DNA from: Nitrospirillum pindoramense
GTDB taxonomy: Bacteria > Pseudomonadota > Alphaproteobacteria > Azospirillales > Azospirillaceae
Direction: 5' to 3'
Length of the DNA: 52,785 bases
NCBI RefSeq assembly: GCF_007827955.1
Contig: NZ_VITR01000025.1
Span: forward strand, 1-52,785
How positions within the stretch are numbered: the stretch's first letter is position 1; each line of letters starts with the position of its first letter. Below are positions 24,570-33,791 of this stretch, in pieces. The notes below the pieces were generated by a model, which saw only the letters and a program-made list of their open reading frames with translations, was not told where the DNA came from and made no database searches. Both the position numbers and the translations under genes were made by a program.

Positions 24570-26216
24570 ATGCGGGACTGGAACACCAAGGGCCGGGACA
24601 GGCAGGCGCGGCTGGATGCGGGTCGGCATTTCGCTGCCGGCAAGATTGTCGCCGCCCATGACCTTGTCGCCTTCCTGGAGGCGGTGCTGCGCCCCGGCGA
24701 CCGGGTCTGCCTCGAAGGCGACAACCAGAAGCAGGCCGACCTGCTGGCCAAGGCGCTGGCCAAGGCGGACCCCGCCAAAATCCATGACCTGCACATGGTG
24801 CAGTCGGGCGTCGTCCTGCCGGAACACCTGGACATCTTCGAAACCGGCATCGCCCGGCGGCTGGACTTCTCCTACTCCGGCCCGCAATCGGCGCGCATCG
24901 CCCGCATGATGTTCGGTGGCCAGATCGAACTGGGGGCGGTGCATACCTACCTGGAACTGTTCGCCCGCTATTTCATCGACCTGACGCCGCAGGTGGCGCT
25001 GATCGCCGCAGTCAGCGCCGACAAGGACGGCAACCTGTACACCGGCCCCAACACCGAGGACACGCCCACCGTCGTGGAGGCGACCAGCTTCGGCAAGGGC
25101 CTGGTCATCGCCCAGGTGGGCGAGATCGTGGACAGGGTGCCGCGGGTGGACATTCCCGCCGACCAGGTTCACTTCGTCGTCAACGCCCAGCGGCCGTTTT
25201 ATGTGGAGCCGCTGTTCACCCGCGACCCGGCGGCCATCACCGAAACCCAAATCCTGACGGCGATGCTGGCCATCAAGGGCTTGTACGCCCCCTATGGCGT
25301 GCGCCGCCTGAACCACGGCATCGGCTTCAACACCGCCGCCATCGAACTGCTGTTGCCGACCTTCGGCGAACGGCTGGGCCTGAAGGGCAAGGTCTGCACC
25401 CATTGGGCGCTGAACCCCCACCCCACCCTGATCCCCGCGATTGAAAGCGGCTGGGTCGAGCAAATCCATTGCTTCGGCTCCGAGGTCGGGATGGAGGACT
25501 ACATGCGGGCCCGTCCGGACATCTTCTTCACCGGCCCCGACGGATCGCTGCGCTCCAACCGCGCTTTCTGCCAGACCGCCGGCTTGTATGCCTGCGACAT
25601 GTTCATCGGCTCCACGCTGCAGATCGACCTGGCCGGCAACAGCTCCACGGTCACCGGCGGCCGCGTCGCCGGCTTCGGCGGGGCGCCCAACATGGGATCG
25701 GACGCGCGGGGCCGCCGCCACCCCAGCGCCCCCTGGCTGCGCGCTGGTGAGGAAGCGGACCCCGACGGCACGCCCGCCCTGCGGCGCGGCCGCAAGCTGG
25801 TGGTGCAGATCGGGGAAACCTTCGGCGACGGCAACGCGCCCATGTTCGTGGAGCGGCTGGGCGCGCTGGAGCTGGCCGACAAGCTGCACCTGGACCTGGC
25901 GCCGGTCATGGTCTACGGCGACGACGTCACCCACATCGTCACGGAGGAAGGCATCGCCAACCTGCTGCTGTGCCGTGACAAGGACGAACGGGAACAGGCC
26001 ATCCGGGGCGTCGCCGGCTATACCGAGGTGGGGCGCGCCCGCGACCGCAAGATGGTGGAACGGCTGCGCGAACGCAAAGTCATCCAACGGCCCGAAGACC
26101 TGGGCATCGACCCCTTGGATGCCGACCGTGGGCTGTTGGTCGCCCATTCCATCAAGGACCTGATGATCGCTTCGGGCGGGCTCTACCGGCCGCCCAGCCG
26201 TTTCCGCAATTGGTAA
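24570..26216 (+). CDS. mdcA: malonate decarboxylase alpha subunit
   Basis: A 548-residue subunit: the acetyl-/malonyl-S-acyl-carrier transferase of biotin-independent malonate decarboxylase. It exchanges the acetyl group on the carrier protein for malonyl. The start MRDWNTKGRDRQARL is the family start. Later landmarks are EGDNQKQADLLAKAL, QIELGAVHTYLELFARYF, GSEVGMEDYM, GGRVAGFGGAPNMGSDARGR, and the IVTEEGIANLLLC region near the C-terminus. GAAGG lies seven bases upstream of the ATG. It is the first gene of mdcACDEGBH. Confidence 0.95.
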   Translation: MRDWNTKGRDRQARLDAGRHFAAGKIVAAHDLVAFLEAVLRPGDRVCLEGDNQKQADLLAKALAKADPAKIHDLHMVQSGVVLPEHLDIFETGIARRLDFSYSGPQSARIARMMFGGQIELGAVHTYLELFARYFIDLTPQVALIAAVSADKDGNLYTGPNTEDTPTVVEATSFGKGLVIAQVGEIVDRVPRVDIPADQVHFVVNAQRPFYVEPLFTRDPAAITETQILTAMLAIKGLYAPYGVRRLNHGIGFNTAAIELLLPTFGERLGLKGKVCTHWALNPHPTLIPAIESGWVEQIHCFGSEVGMEDYMRARPDIFFTGPDGSLRSNRAFCQTAGLYACDMFIGSTLQIDLAGNSSTVTGGRVAGFGGAPNMGSDARGRRHPSAPWLRAGEEADPDGTPALRRGRKLVVQIGETFGDGNAPMFVERLGALELADKLHLDLAPVMVYGDDVTHIVTEEGIANLLLCRDKDEREQAIRGVAGYTEVGRARDRKMVERLRERKVIQRPEDLGIDPLDADRGLLVAHSIKDLMIASGGLYRPPSRFRNW

Positions 26217-26228
26217 GGCCGCGCCCCC

Positions 26229-26543
26229 ATGGAAAACCTGCGCTATGAACTGAGCACGACCAAACCCGCCGGTGGAACCCGCGCCGTGGCCCTGGTTGGT
26301 GTCGTCGCCTCCGGCAACCTCGAAGTGCTGCTGGAACGGGGGGAGGCGGCCGACCGCTGTGTCATCGACATCGCCACCCCGGCCCATGGCTTCGCCGACC
26401 TCTGGCAGGCGGTGACGGCCGACTTCGCCGCCCGGTCCGCCGCCGGCGGCTTGCGCATCACCATCAACGACGGTGGCGCCCGACCGGACACGGTGGCGCT
26501 GCGGCTGGCCCAAGGTGTGCGCCTGATGGAGAAACCGGAATGA
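26229..26543 (+). CDS. mdcC: malonate decarboxylase acyl carrier protein (delta subunit)
   Basis: A 104-residue carrier protein. Ser28 in VVASGNLEVL is the expected attachment site of the 2'-(5''-triphosphoribosyl)-3'-dephospho-CoA prosthetic group. The Arg-rich ITINDGGARPDTV segment and C-terminal RLAQGV are also family-typical. It lies 12 bases after mdcA and overlaps mdcD by four bases. The enzymes that make and attach the cofactor (mdcB, mdcG) are in the same operon. Confidence 0.93.
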   Translation: MENLRYELSTTKPAGGTRAVALVGVVASGNLEVLLERGEAADRCVIDIATPAHGFADLWQAVTADFAARSAAGGLRITINDGGARPDTVALRLAQGVRLMEKPE

Positions 26544-27481
26544 CTAGCCCTACCGCCGCCGCACCGCACGCCCCGCTGCCCGCCGATCCGCACCGCAGCT
26601 GGTACGAGGAATCCGCCCGGGGCCGGCTGTCCCATTTGCTGGACGCCGGCAGCTTCAGCGAATTCCTCGGGCCCCAGCGCCGGGAATTGAGCCCGCACCT
26701 GGCCCTGTTCAACCTGCCCCGCCAGTTCGACGACGGCATTGTCGTCGGCGCCGGCGCGCTGGCGGGCAAACCCGTCCTGGTGGCGGCCCAGGAGGGGCGC
26801 TTCATGGGCGGCGCCATCGGCGAAGTGCATGGCGCCAAGCTGACCGGCCTGCTGCACGCCGCCCGCCAGATGAAGCGGGACGTGGTCATCCTGTTCGACA
26901 CCGGCGGGGTGCGCCTGCAAGAGGCCAACGCCGGCGAACTGGCCATTTCCGAGATCATCCGCGCCACCGTGCAGGCGCGAGCGGCGGGCGTGCGCGTGGT
27001 CGGGCTGCTGGGCGGGCGCGCCGGCTGCTACGGCGGCGGCAGCCTGATCGCCGGCTGCTGCTCCGCGCTGGTCATTTCCGAACAGGGGCGACTGTCCGTC
27101 TCGGGACCTGAGGTCATCGAGACCAACAAGGGCGTGGAGGAGTTCGACTCCAAGGACCGGGCGCTGGTCTGGCGCACCATGGGGGGCAAGCATCGCTACC
27201 TTATCGGCGGTGTCGACCTGTTCGTGGCCGACACCGTCGCCGCCTTCCGTGCCGGCGCCCTGGCCGCGCTGGACCGCCCCCCCACATTGGACCAGGCCGT
27301 TCTGGCGGCGGAACAGGCGCGGCTGGAACGCCGCCTGGCGCGCTTCGGGGATACCGCCGACGGGACCGAGGTGTGGGCGCGGCTGGGCGTCAACCAGCCC
27401 ACCGACGTGCCGGACATGGACCTGGACGACTTCCTGACCATCGCCAACCGCCAACGGGAGGGCGCCGATGCTGCCCGCTGA
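26540..27481 (+). CDS. mdcD: malonate decarboxylase beta subunit
   Basis: A 313-residue carboxyltransferase-like subunit that, with MdcE, decarboxylates malonyl-S-ACP to acetyl-S-ACP. It has the crotonase-like fold pattern: early SARGRLSHLLDAGSF, middle VVILFDTGGVRLQEANAGE, then GGRAGCYGGGSL and SGPEVIETNKGVEEFDSKDR, the last being a strong beta-subunit signature. It overlaps mdcC by four and mdcE by 14 bases. Confidence 0.93.
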   Translation: MTSPTAAAPHAPLPADPHRSWYEESARGRLSHLLDAGSFSEFLGPQRRELSPHLALFNLPRQFDDGIVVGAGALAGKPVLVAAQEGRFMGGAIGEVHGAKLTGLLHAARQMKRDVVILFDTGGVRLQEANAGELAISEIIRATVQARAAGVRVVGLLGGRAGCYGGGSLIAGCCSALVISEQGRLSVSGPEVIETNKGVEEFDSKDRALVWRTMGGKHRYLIGGVDLFVADTVAAFRAGALAALDRPPTLDQAVLAAEQARLERRLARFGDTADGTEVWARLGVNQPTDVPDMDLDDFLTIANRQREGADAAR

Positions 27482-28190
27482 AATCCTCACCTCGCTGTTC
27501 CCCGCCGGCCACCAGGTGACCGAGGAGGGGGGCCTTCTGGCGGGCACTGGCCGGCTTGATGGGCAGACGACGGTGGATGTCGTGGGCATCACCGGCAAGA
27601 CCTATCCCGGCGTGGACGAGGCCCTGACCCTGGCCGGCCGCATCCTGGACATCGCCGCGCGGCCGGCCCCGGCGCCGCTGCTGTTCCTGGTTGATTCCGG
27701 CAGCCAGAGGATGAGCCGCCGTGATGAATTGATGGGGCTCAGCGAGACGCTGGCCCATCTGGCGAAAGCGTTGTGGCAGGCCGAGCGGGCCGGCCACCGG
27801 ACCATCGGCCTGCTGTACGGCGGCAGCGCCGCCGGCGCCTTCATCGCCACCGCCCTGGCCTGCGGTGAGCTGGTGGCCCTGCCCGGCGCCTGGCCCGAGG
27901 TGATGGACCTGCCCTCCATGGCGCGGGTGACCAAGCTGTCGGTCGACGTGCTGAAGGAGAAGGCGGCCACCACGCCGGTCTTCGCGCCCGGCCTGGACAA
28001 TTTGTTCGCCACCGGCGCCATCGCGGAAATCTGGGACCCGGCCCAACCGCTGAGCGACCAGCTGAAGGCCGTGCTCGCCCGCCCCGCCACTGGCGACGAG
28101 CGGGCGCGGTGGGGCCTGGACCGGGGCGGCCGGCAGAAGGCCGCCGCCATCGCGCGCGAAGTGGAACAACTGGCGCTGGCCCATGGCTGA
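27468..28190 (+). CDS. mdcE: malonate decarboxylase gamma subunit
   Basis: A 240-residue partner of MdcD, also crotonase-like. Landmarks are TVDVVGITGKTYPGVDEAL, LLFLVDSGSQRMSRRDELMGL, LLYGGSAAGAFIATALA and ARVTKLSVDVLKEK. Together MdcD and MdcE form the decarboxylase centre of the complex. It overlaps mdcD by 14 bases and mdcG by eight, consistent with translational coupling and stoichiometric assembly. Confidence 0.93.
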   Translation: MLPAEILTSLFPAGHQVTEEGGLLAGTGRLDGQTTVDVVGITGKTYPGVDEALTLAGRILDIAARPAPAPLLFLVDSGSQRMSRRDELMGLSETLAHLAKALWQAERAGHRTIGLLYGGSAAGAFIATALACGELVALPGAWPEVMDLPSMARVTKLSVDVLKEKAATTPVFAPGLDNLFATGAIAEIWDPAQPLSDQLKAVLARPATGDERARWGLDRGGRQKAAAIAREVEQLALAHG

Positions 28191-28809
28191 CCCTGCCGCC
28201 GCCCGCCGCCACGACCTGGCCTACCTGACCCCCGCCGCCTGGCGCGACCACGTGGCGGGGCTGGAGGACACCGTGCTGGATTGGGCGGACTTCGGCCGGC
28301 CGGCCATCTTTCGCCGGCGGCTGTGCGGCGACCCGGCCGGGGCCGTTCCCCTCGGGCTGCCACTGCCGCCGGGCATGGGCCGCAAGCGCCTGGCCCTGTC
28401 CTGCCCCCCGGACGCGATCCGGTGGGTGGCGCCGCCACCCCTTTTGCGGGACGCCCGCGCGGCGGCGCCGGAGGCTTGGCAGACGGTCATCGACGCCTTG
28501 CTTTCCCGGGAACCCGCCTGGCGCTGTTTCGGCAGCCTGGCGTGGCAGCATTTGACCGGGCTGCCCTATCTGACGGCCACGTCGGACCTGGACCTACTGA
28601 TCCCCTGCCCGACCCAAGCGGACGCCGCCCGGCTAACGACCGCGCTGGCGGAGATCGCGGTGGAGGCGCCGATGCGCCTGGACGCCGAACTGCTGTCCCC
28701 CGCCGGTGCCGGCGTGCAGTGGCGCGAGTGGATGTCGGACGCGCCGGACCTGCTGGTCAAGACGGCGGAGGCCACCACCCTGGTCCCGCGGGAGGGCGTG
28801 TTTCCATGA
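28183..28809 (+). CDS. mdcG: phosphoribosyl-dephospho-CoA transferase (holo-ACP synthase)
   Basis: A 208-residue nucleotidyltransferase that attaches the prosthetic group precursor to MdcC. The catalytic Asp pair sits in TATSDLDLLIP (about residue 130), the DxD pattern of the nucleotidyltransferase fold. The N-terminal RRHDLAYL and GLEDTVLDWADFGRPAIFRR are MdcG-like. It overlaps mdcE and mdcB (ATGA). Confidence 0.9.
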   Translation: MADPAAARRHDLAYLTPAAWRDHVAGLEDTVLDWADFGRPAIFRRRLCGDPAGAVPLGLPLPPGMGRKRLALSCPPDAIRWVAPPPLLRDARAAAPEAWQTVIDALLSREPAWRCFGSLAWQHLTGLPYLTATSDLDLLIPCPTQADAARLTTALAEIAVEAPMRLDAELLSPAGAGVQWREWMSDAPDLLVKTAEATTLVPREGVFP

Positions 28810-29654
28810 CCTCCCTTCCCCAGACACGGACGCCCTACATGCGGGCAACGGATCCCCGCTGGATCGGATGCCTGGCGACGCGGGCGTTGGTCCTGGAGGT
28901 GGAGACGTGGCCCAAGCCCGGCCTGGTCAGCCACATCGACACCGGCGCCCACCGCGACATGGACGCCGACCTGCTGCGCCTCAGCGCCCGGACGCTGGAG
29001 CCCTTTTTCGTCGCCTTGGCGCAGGCCGGCGCCGCTGATGCCGGCATGGACCGGCTGCGCCAGATCGGGCTGGCGGCGGAACGGGCCATGCGCCAGGCCA
29101 CGGGTGGGGTGAACACCCACCGCGGCGCCATCTTCGGGCTGGGCCTGCTGTCGGCGGCGGCGGGCCTGGCCACCGCCCGCCCCTGGCAGGGGTCGCTGGG
29201 CGCGCTGATCGCCCAGCGCTGGGGTGTGGAGATCACCGCCACGCCGCAGGAAACGGACAGCCATGGCGGCGTGGTGGCGCGGCGGTATCGCGTCGGCGGC
29301 GCGCGGGAAGAGGCCGCCGCCGGCATGCCATGCGTCTATGACGTCGCCCGCCCCGCCCTGGCCGAGGGCCGCCGGCTGGCGCCGCAGGATGAGGAAGCGG
29401 CGCGCGTTCACGCCTGCATGGCCCTGATCGCCGCTGTGGACGACAGCAACCTGCTGTATCGCGGTGGGGCGGAGGGGCTGGCGTTCGCCCGCGACGCCGC
29501 GCACGGCTTCTTGCGCGGCGGCGGTGTGGGGCACCCGCGCTGGCGTTGGCAGGCCAAGGCGGTCCATCAGGATTTCGTCGCCCGTAACCTGAGCCCGGGC
29601 GGATGCGCCGACCTGCTGGCCATGGCGCTGTTCACGGAAATGGTGGAAGCGTGA
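28806..29654 (+). CDS. mdcB: triphosphoribosyl-dephospho-CoA synthase
   Basis: A 282-residue enzyme (CitG/MdcB family) that makes 2'-(5''-triphosphoribosyl)-3'-dephospho-CoA from ATP and dephospho-CoA, the precursor of the MdcC cofactor. Typical motifs: ETWPKPGLVSHIDTGAHRDMD, GGVNTHRGAIFGLGLL and the late HQDFVARNLSPGGCADLLA. The frame is open upstream, but ATG 28806 overlaps the mdcG stop and fits the family start. In many mdc operons this gene is second; here it is sixth. Confidence 0.92.
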   Translation: MTSLPQTRTPYMRATDPRWIGCLATRALVLEVETWPKPGLVSHIDTGAHRDMDADLLRLSARTLEPFFVALAQAGAADAGMDRLRQIGLAAERAMRQATGGVNTHRGAIFGLGLLSAAAGLATARPWQGSLGALIAQRWGVEITATPQETDSHGGVVARRYRVGGAREEAAAGMPCVYDVARPALAEGRRLAPQDEEAARVHACMALIAAVDDSNLLYRGGAEGLAFARDAAHGFLRGGGVGHPRWRWQAKAVHQDFVARNLSPGGCADLLAMALFTEMVEA

Positions 29655-30571
29655 CCCTGGCGCTGCTCTGCTCCGGCCAGGGCCGGCAGGATCGCACCAC
29701 CTTCGATCTGCTGGCGGAGGTGCCGGCGGCCGAGGCGGTCCTGGCGGCCGCCACCGTCGTGCTGGGCGTCCATCCCGTTGAGTTCTGCCGAACGGCGCCC
29801 GACGACGCCCTGCATGCCAATCGGGAGGGGCAGATCCTGTGCGTGACCCGCGCCCTGGCCACCGCCGCGGCCCTGTTCCCCGAGGGGGCCCCGGCGGATA
29901 CCCTCGTGGCGGGCTACAGCGTCGGTGAAATGGCGGCCTGGGGCGTCGCCGGAGTATGGAGCGCCGCCGACACCTTGGCCCTGGTCGATCAGCGGGCGCG
30001 CGCCATGGACGCCGCGGGCGGACCGGACGACCAACTGGCCTATGTGCGCGGGCTGCCCCGCGCCGCCATCGAAGATCTGGCCCGGCGCTTCGATTGCGCC
30101 ATCGCCATCGTGAACCCCGACCAGTTGTTCGTTGTCGGCGGGACACGGCCGGCGACAGAAGCGTTCTGCGCCGCTGCCCTGGCCCAAGGGGCGGCGCGGG
30201 CGGCACCCATGGCTGTGCGCGTCGCCTCCCACACCCCCCGCCTGGCCGGGGCGGTGGCACCGTTCGCCGCCGCCTTGGAGGCGACGCCGGCGGCACGTCC
30301 CACCCTGGGCCTGATGACGGCCAGCGGAGCCCGGCGGGTCATCAATCCCAGCCAAGCCCTGGCAGGGCTGGCCCGCCAGGTGGCGGAAGCCATCGTGTGG
30401 GCGGACGTGCTGGACGCCCTGGGCGAACGGGGCGTGACCACGGTGCTGGAATTGGGCCCCGGCCGCGCCCTGGCCGACATGGCGGCGGCCGTCCTGCCCA
30501 ACGCCGATGTGCGGGCGGTGGATGACTTCCGCACCATCGGCGGCGTGCGGGCCTGGCTGGCCTCCCGTTAG
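29651..30571 (+). CDS. mdcH: malonate decarboxylase epsilon subunit (malonyl-CoA:ACP transacylase)
   Basis: A 306-residue FabD-like acyltransferase that loads the first malonyl group onto MdcC. It has the early ALLCSGQGRQ motif, the active-site GYSVGE pattern (Ser nucleophile), the His in VASHTPRL and the ending VLELGPGRALADM. The GTG start overlaps the mdcB stop by three bases; the upstream in-frame ATG would extend into mdcB. Last gene of the mdc operon. It ends 55 bases from a convergent TonB-dependent receptor gene. Confidence 0.9.
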   Translation: MTLALLCSGQGRQDRTTFDLLAEVPAAEAVLAAATVVLGVHPVEFCRTAPDDALHANREGQILCVTRALATAAALFPEGAPADTLVAGYSVGEMAAWGVAGVWSAADTLALVDQRARAMDAAGGPDDQLAYVRGLPRAAIEDLARRFDCAIAIVNPDQLFVVGGTRPATEAFCAAALAQGAARAAPMAVRVASHTPRLAGAVAPFAAALEATPAARPTLGLMTASGARRVINPSQALAGLARQVAEAIVWADVLDALGERGVTTVLELGPGRALADMAAAVLPNADVRAVDDFRTIGGVRAWLASR

Positions 30572-30625
30572 CGGCGGGCGGCCAGCCCATTCCCACTCCG
30601 GACCGCCTTACTCAGACAGCCCCCC

Positions 30626-33421
30626 TTAGAATTGGTAGGCGGCGGTCAGCGTGATGAAGCGCCCGGTTTCCACATAGGAACCGTTACCGCCGCCATCCTG
30701 AGTGCCCAGGTACTGCGTGGTCTTGCCCAGGGTTTTGTAGAACTGGACATTGTCCGTCAGGTTCTTGGCGGCCAAGGTCACCGTCACGCCGGCGAAGGGA
30801 TAGCTGACGCTGAAGTCCAGGCTTTTCACCGGCTGCAGGTAGGTGTCCAAGTTGTTGCTGGTCAGGCCCACCAGCTGCAGCCCGGTGTACTGGAAGGACA
30901 GGTCGGCCTTCAGGCCATCCTTCTCGTAGAACAGGTCGACGTTGTACATCAGCTCCGGCGCGCGCGGCAGCCAGGTGTCGCGGCCGAAATGGTCGGGCCG
31001 CCGGCTGTCGGCGGAGCTGTGCTGCACCGTCACCGAGCCGCCGAGGCCGAAGCCGCCCCAAACGCCCGGCAATTCCGTCAGCTTGCGGCGGGCATCCAAG
31101 GTCAGGCCCATCAGGTCGGCGTTGCCGCCGTTCTCATACTCGCTGACGACGATGCCGCCATTGTTGGCGGTGGCGACATTGGCGCTGGGCGCCGCACCGG
31201 AGGAGCTGGCGGCGTAAATGAAGTCGCGGATCGATTTATAATAGGCGTTGACCTCCACCACCATTTGGTCCGGCCCGTAATATTCGGCCGACAGGTCGTA
31301 GTTGGTCGCCTCCGACGGCTTCAGATTGGGATTGCCCTGGCTGATCCCGTTGATCTGGCCGGTGACGTCGTTGCGGGAAATGGTCACCGGGCTGGCGATC
31401 AGGCCGAACGCCGGGCGGGAGAAGGACTGGCGCACCGCGGCGCGGTAAACGAAGGCGTCGTCCGGGCGATAGGTCAGGATCAGGCTGGGCAGGACCTCGC
31501 CATAATGGTTGGAGCTGGTTTTCCAGGCGCCACCGTCACCGTCCACCTGCCACTGCCGGCTGGCGAAATCGGTATCCTCATAGCGCATCCCCACCGTCGC
31601 GCGCAGATCGCGGTATTGGAAGTTCGCCTCGACATAGGCCGCGTAGATGTCCTCGGTGCCGTACACCGTGTTGCGGATATAGTCGTTGTAGGTGTAGGCG
31701 CCCGGATTGCCGGTCGCCTGGCCGGTGCTGGGGTCCAGGCCGTATTGGCTGGTGTATTTGTACGGCAGGGCGCCGTTCTCATAGGTGGAGCGGTCCAGGA
31801 CGCGGAACTGGCCGGCGTAGGTGCCGTCCAGGAAGGACGACAGGTTGCGCCCTGCCAGCGCCTGCACCGTCGGGCCCGCCGGGTTGTAGTAGGGACGCAC
31901 GGCGCCACTGGAGTCCAAGATGACGAAATTGTCGCCGTTGTTGCCGAAGAACTGGTGCTGATACTGGTAGCGGTCGGACCGGCTGAGGCTTAACCCGCCC
32001 CGGATATTGTCCAGAATGCCCTGGTGGACGCTGTAGTTCAGGTTCACCTTGCCGCTGTACATGGTGTTTTCCTGAGCGCTGTCCGACCCTTGGAATTTCC
32101 ACAGCCGGTCGGACGTCTGGCTCAGGGCATAGGCCTTGTCCGCCGATGTACCATAGGTGACCTTGGTCGCGGCCGGATCGCTGAGGTCGAAGGACGTGGT
32201 CCCGGTCGTATCGACGGCGCCGTAGGCGCTGCCCTCGACATAGTTGGGCCGCTCGATCCGGCTGTAGCCGTAGGAGAAATCATAGTCGGCCGTCAGCCGG
32301 TCCCAGACGTTCCGCCCACCGATCTTGGTGGTCAGCAGCTCCTCATTCTGGTCGCGCAGCTGGAAATAGGTGCCGGGCAGGATGCCCTGTTCGCTGAAGG
32401 TCGTGCCGTTACAGTAATAGCAGACTTGGCCGCCGTTGATGCTGTGCTGGGTGTCGGTGCCCTTGACCTGGTATTTCGAATACGAGCCCAGGATGTAATA
32501 GCGCTGGTCCTGGTCCTGCTTATCCAGGGTGAAATTGCCGCCGTAGCGGGTGATTTCATCCTCGTAATAGTCATAACGCACGCCCGCCGCCGACAGACCG
32601 TGGACCTTGGTGAAATCGGTCTGCGTCGCCTCCGACGCCAGCGTCGGCCCATAGCCCGTGGCCTCTACCGTTTCGCCCGCCGTGTTCTTGCGGGTGAAAT
32701 AGCCGGTGGCGTACAGGCCGATATTGTTGGCGAAGCGTTGCGCCGTTTCGATCTGGCCGCCGCCGCCCATGAAGTCGGCGCCGGTCTTGCTGGCCAGGTC
32801 GGAATAGTCGCCCTGCATCGTCACCTTGGTCATGGGACCGATGAAGTCGAAGGCTGACGGGGTGCGGATGTCGATGGTGCCGCCGATGCTGTCGCCATCC
32901 ATGTCGACGTTGGGGGTCTTGTTCACCGTCACCGCCTGGATGCCATAGGGCGCGACCATTTTCAGCGACAGGGCGCGGCTGTTGGCATCCGCCGCCGGCA
33001 CCCGCACGCCGTTCAGCGTGTAGGCGTTGTAGGAAGAGTCGATGCCCCGGATGGAGACGTATTCCTGCTCACCCGTCGCCGCCTGCCCCAGGCCCATGTC
33101 GCTGAACGCCGACAGGCCGGGCAGGTGGGTGATGATGTCGACGATGTTGCCACCGGGATGCTGGGCGATCTCCTCGGCCGACATGACGCTGGTGACGGCG
33201 GTGCTCTCCCGCTTTTCGTCCAGCGCCCGCTGGGTTCCGCCCACGCGTTCGCCTGTGACCAGCACGTCGCTTATGGGCTGATCCGCCGGGGCGGCCCCAT
33301 CCGCCGCCCGCGCCATCGGCGCCACCCCCATTGGCGCCAACAGCGCCAACAGCACCGTACCGCTCACCGTCCAATGAAGCGCTTGGCGGCGCCCCGCGCC
33401 CACCCCACCAAAGCCGATCAT
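30626..33421 (-). CDS. TonB-dependent outer-membrane receptor
   Basis: A 931-residue receptor. Signal peptide ends GVAPMARA; a TonB-box-like ISDVLVTGERV follows, and the plug domain (about residues 55-240) has IVDIITHLPGLSAF and SIRGIDSSYNAYTLNGVRV. The rest is a 22-strand barrel ending in Phe (TLTAAYQF). The type resembles the TIGR01782 subfamily, whose members often import glycans or complex organics. There is one CYYC pair in a loop (about residue 342). It is monocistronic, so the substrate is unknown. The mdc operon converges on its 3' end. Confidence 0.92.
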   Translation of the reverse strand: MIGFGGVGAGRRQALHWTVSGTVLLALLAPMGVAPMARAADGAAPADQPISDVLVTGERVGGTQRALDEKRESTAVTSVMSAEEIAQHPGGNIVDIITHLPGLSAFSDMGLGQAATGEQEYVSIRGIDSSYNAYTLNGVRVPAADANSRALSLKMVAPYGIQAVTVNKTPNVDMDGDSIGGTIDIRTPSAFDFIGPMTKVTMQGDYSDLASKTGADFMGGGGQIETAQRFANNIGLYATGYFTRKNTAGETVEATGYGPTLASEATQTDFTKVHGLSAAGVRYDYYEDEITRYGGNFTLDKQDQDQRYYILGSYSKYQVKGTDTQHSINGGQVCYYCNGTTFSEQGILPGTYFQLRDQNEELLTTKIGGRNVWDRLTADYDFSYGYSRIERPNYVEGSAYGAVDTTGTTSFDLSDPAATKVTYGTSADKAYALSQTSDRLWKFQGSDSAQENTMYSGKVNLNYSVHQGILDNIRGGLSLSRSDRYQYQHQFFGNNGDNFVILDSSGAVRPYYNPAGPTVQALAGRNLSSFLDGTYAGQFRVLDRSTYENGALPYKYTSQYGLDPSTGQATGNPGAYTYNDYIRNTVYGTEDIYAAYVEANFQYRDLRATVGMRYEDTDFASRQWQVDGDGGAWKTSSNHYGEVLPSLILTYRPDDAFVYRAAVRQSFSRPAFGLIASPVTISRNDVTGQINGISQGNPNLKPSEATNYDLSAEYYGPDQMVVEVNAYYKSIRDFIYAASSSGAAPSANVATANNGGIVVSEYENGGNADLMGLTLDARRKLTELPGVWGGFGLGGSVTVQHSSADSRRPDHFGRDTWLPRAPELMYNVDLFYEKDGLKADLSFQYTGLQLVGLTSNNLDTYLQPVKSLDFSVSYPFAGVTVTLAAKNLTDNVQFYKTLGKTTQYLGTQDGGGNGSYVETGRFITLTAAYQF

Positions 33422-33791
33422 CCCCTCGCTCCTTCATCATCGGCGCTGGCTGCGTTCGACGTGCGCCAGCTGTTGTTCGAAGGGGCTTGTCCGTTGTCTC
33501 CGTTGCAGTTTCGATGCGGGGCTGTGAACATTGCATAATGTATAACTTTTGATATTCCGGTTGCCGCCCCCTATGCCATTCGCTCATTTCCCTGCGGTTG
33601 AAGCCCTTATGGCGGCTGGAAATCTAAGGCAGCACATCTCACGGAACCGCCTTGCGCGCCATCGGTGGCGGCGGTGCGCCTGGACGAATCGACCATTAAC
33701 CGGTCGCATGGTTACCTCGGGAGCATCGGCGGCCAAATGAGCTGGCCGGCCGGGCGATGCCGAGGACGGCGACCAGGACGGCGGCGGGTTC
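33422..33791. other. non-coding region upstream of the TonB receptor
   Basis: No convincing gene. It holds the promoter of the receptor on the minus strand and the 3' flank of the KdpD-like gene. A short AT-rich patch at 33524-33555 contains the interrupted palindrome ACATT-GCAT-AATGT (33528-33541), a possible regulator site. Short frames across the rest lack a ribosome site and homology. Confidence 0.5.

Noticed and set aside
23961-26513. A minus-strand open frame of about 850 residues
   Set aside because: Only its last 145 residues are real (MadL). The rest runs antisense to mdcA, which has unmistakable protein motifs; high GC keeps the opposite frame open.
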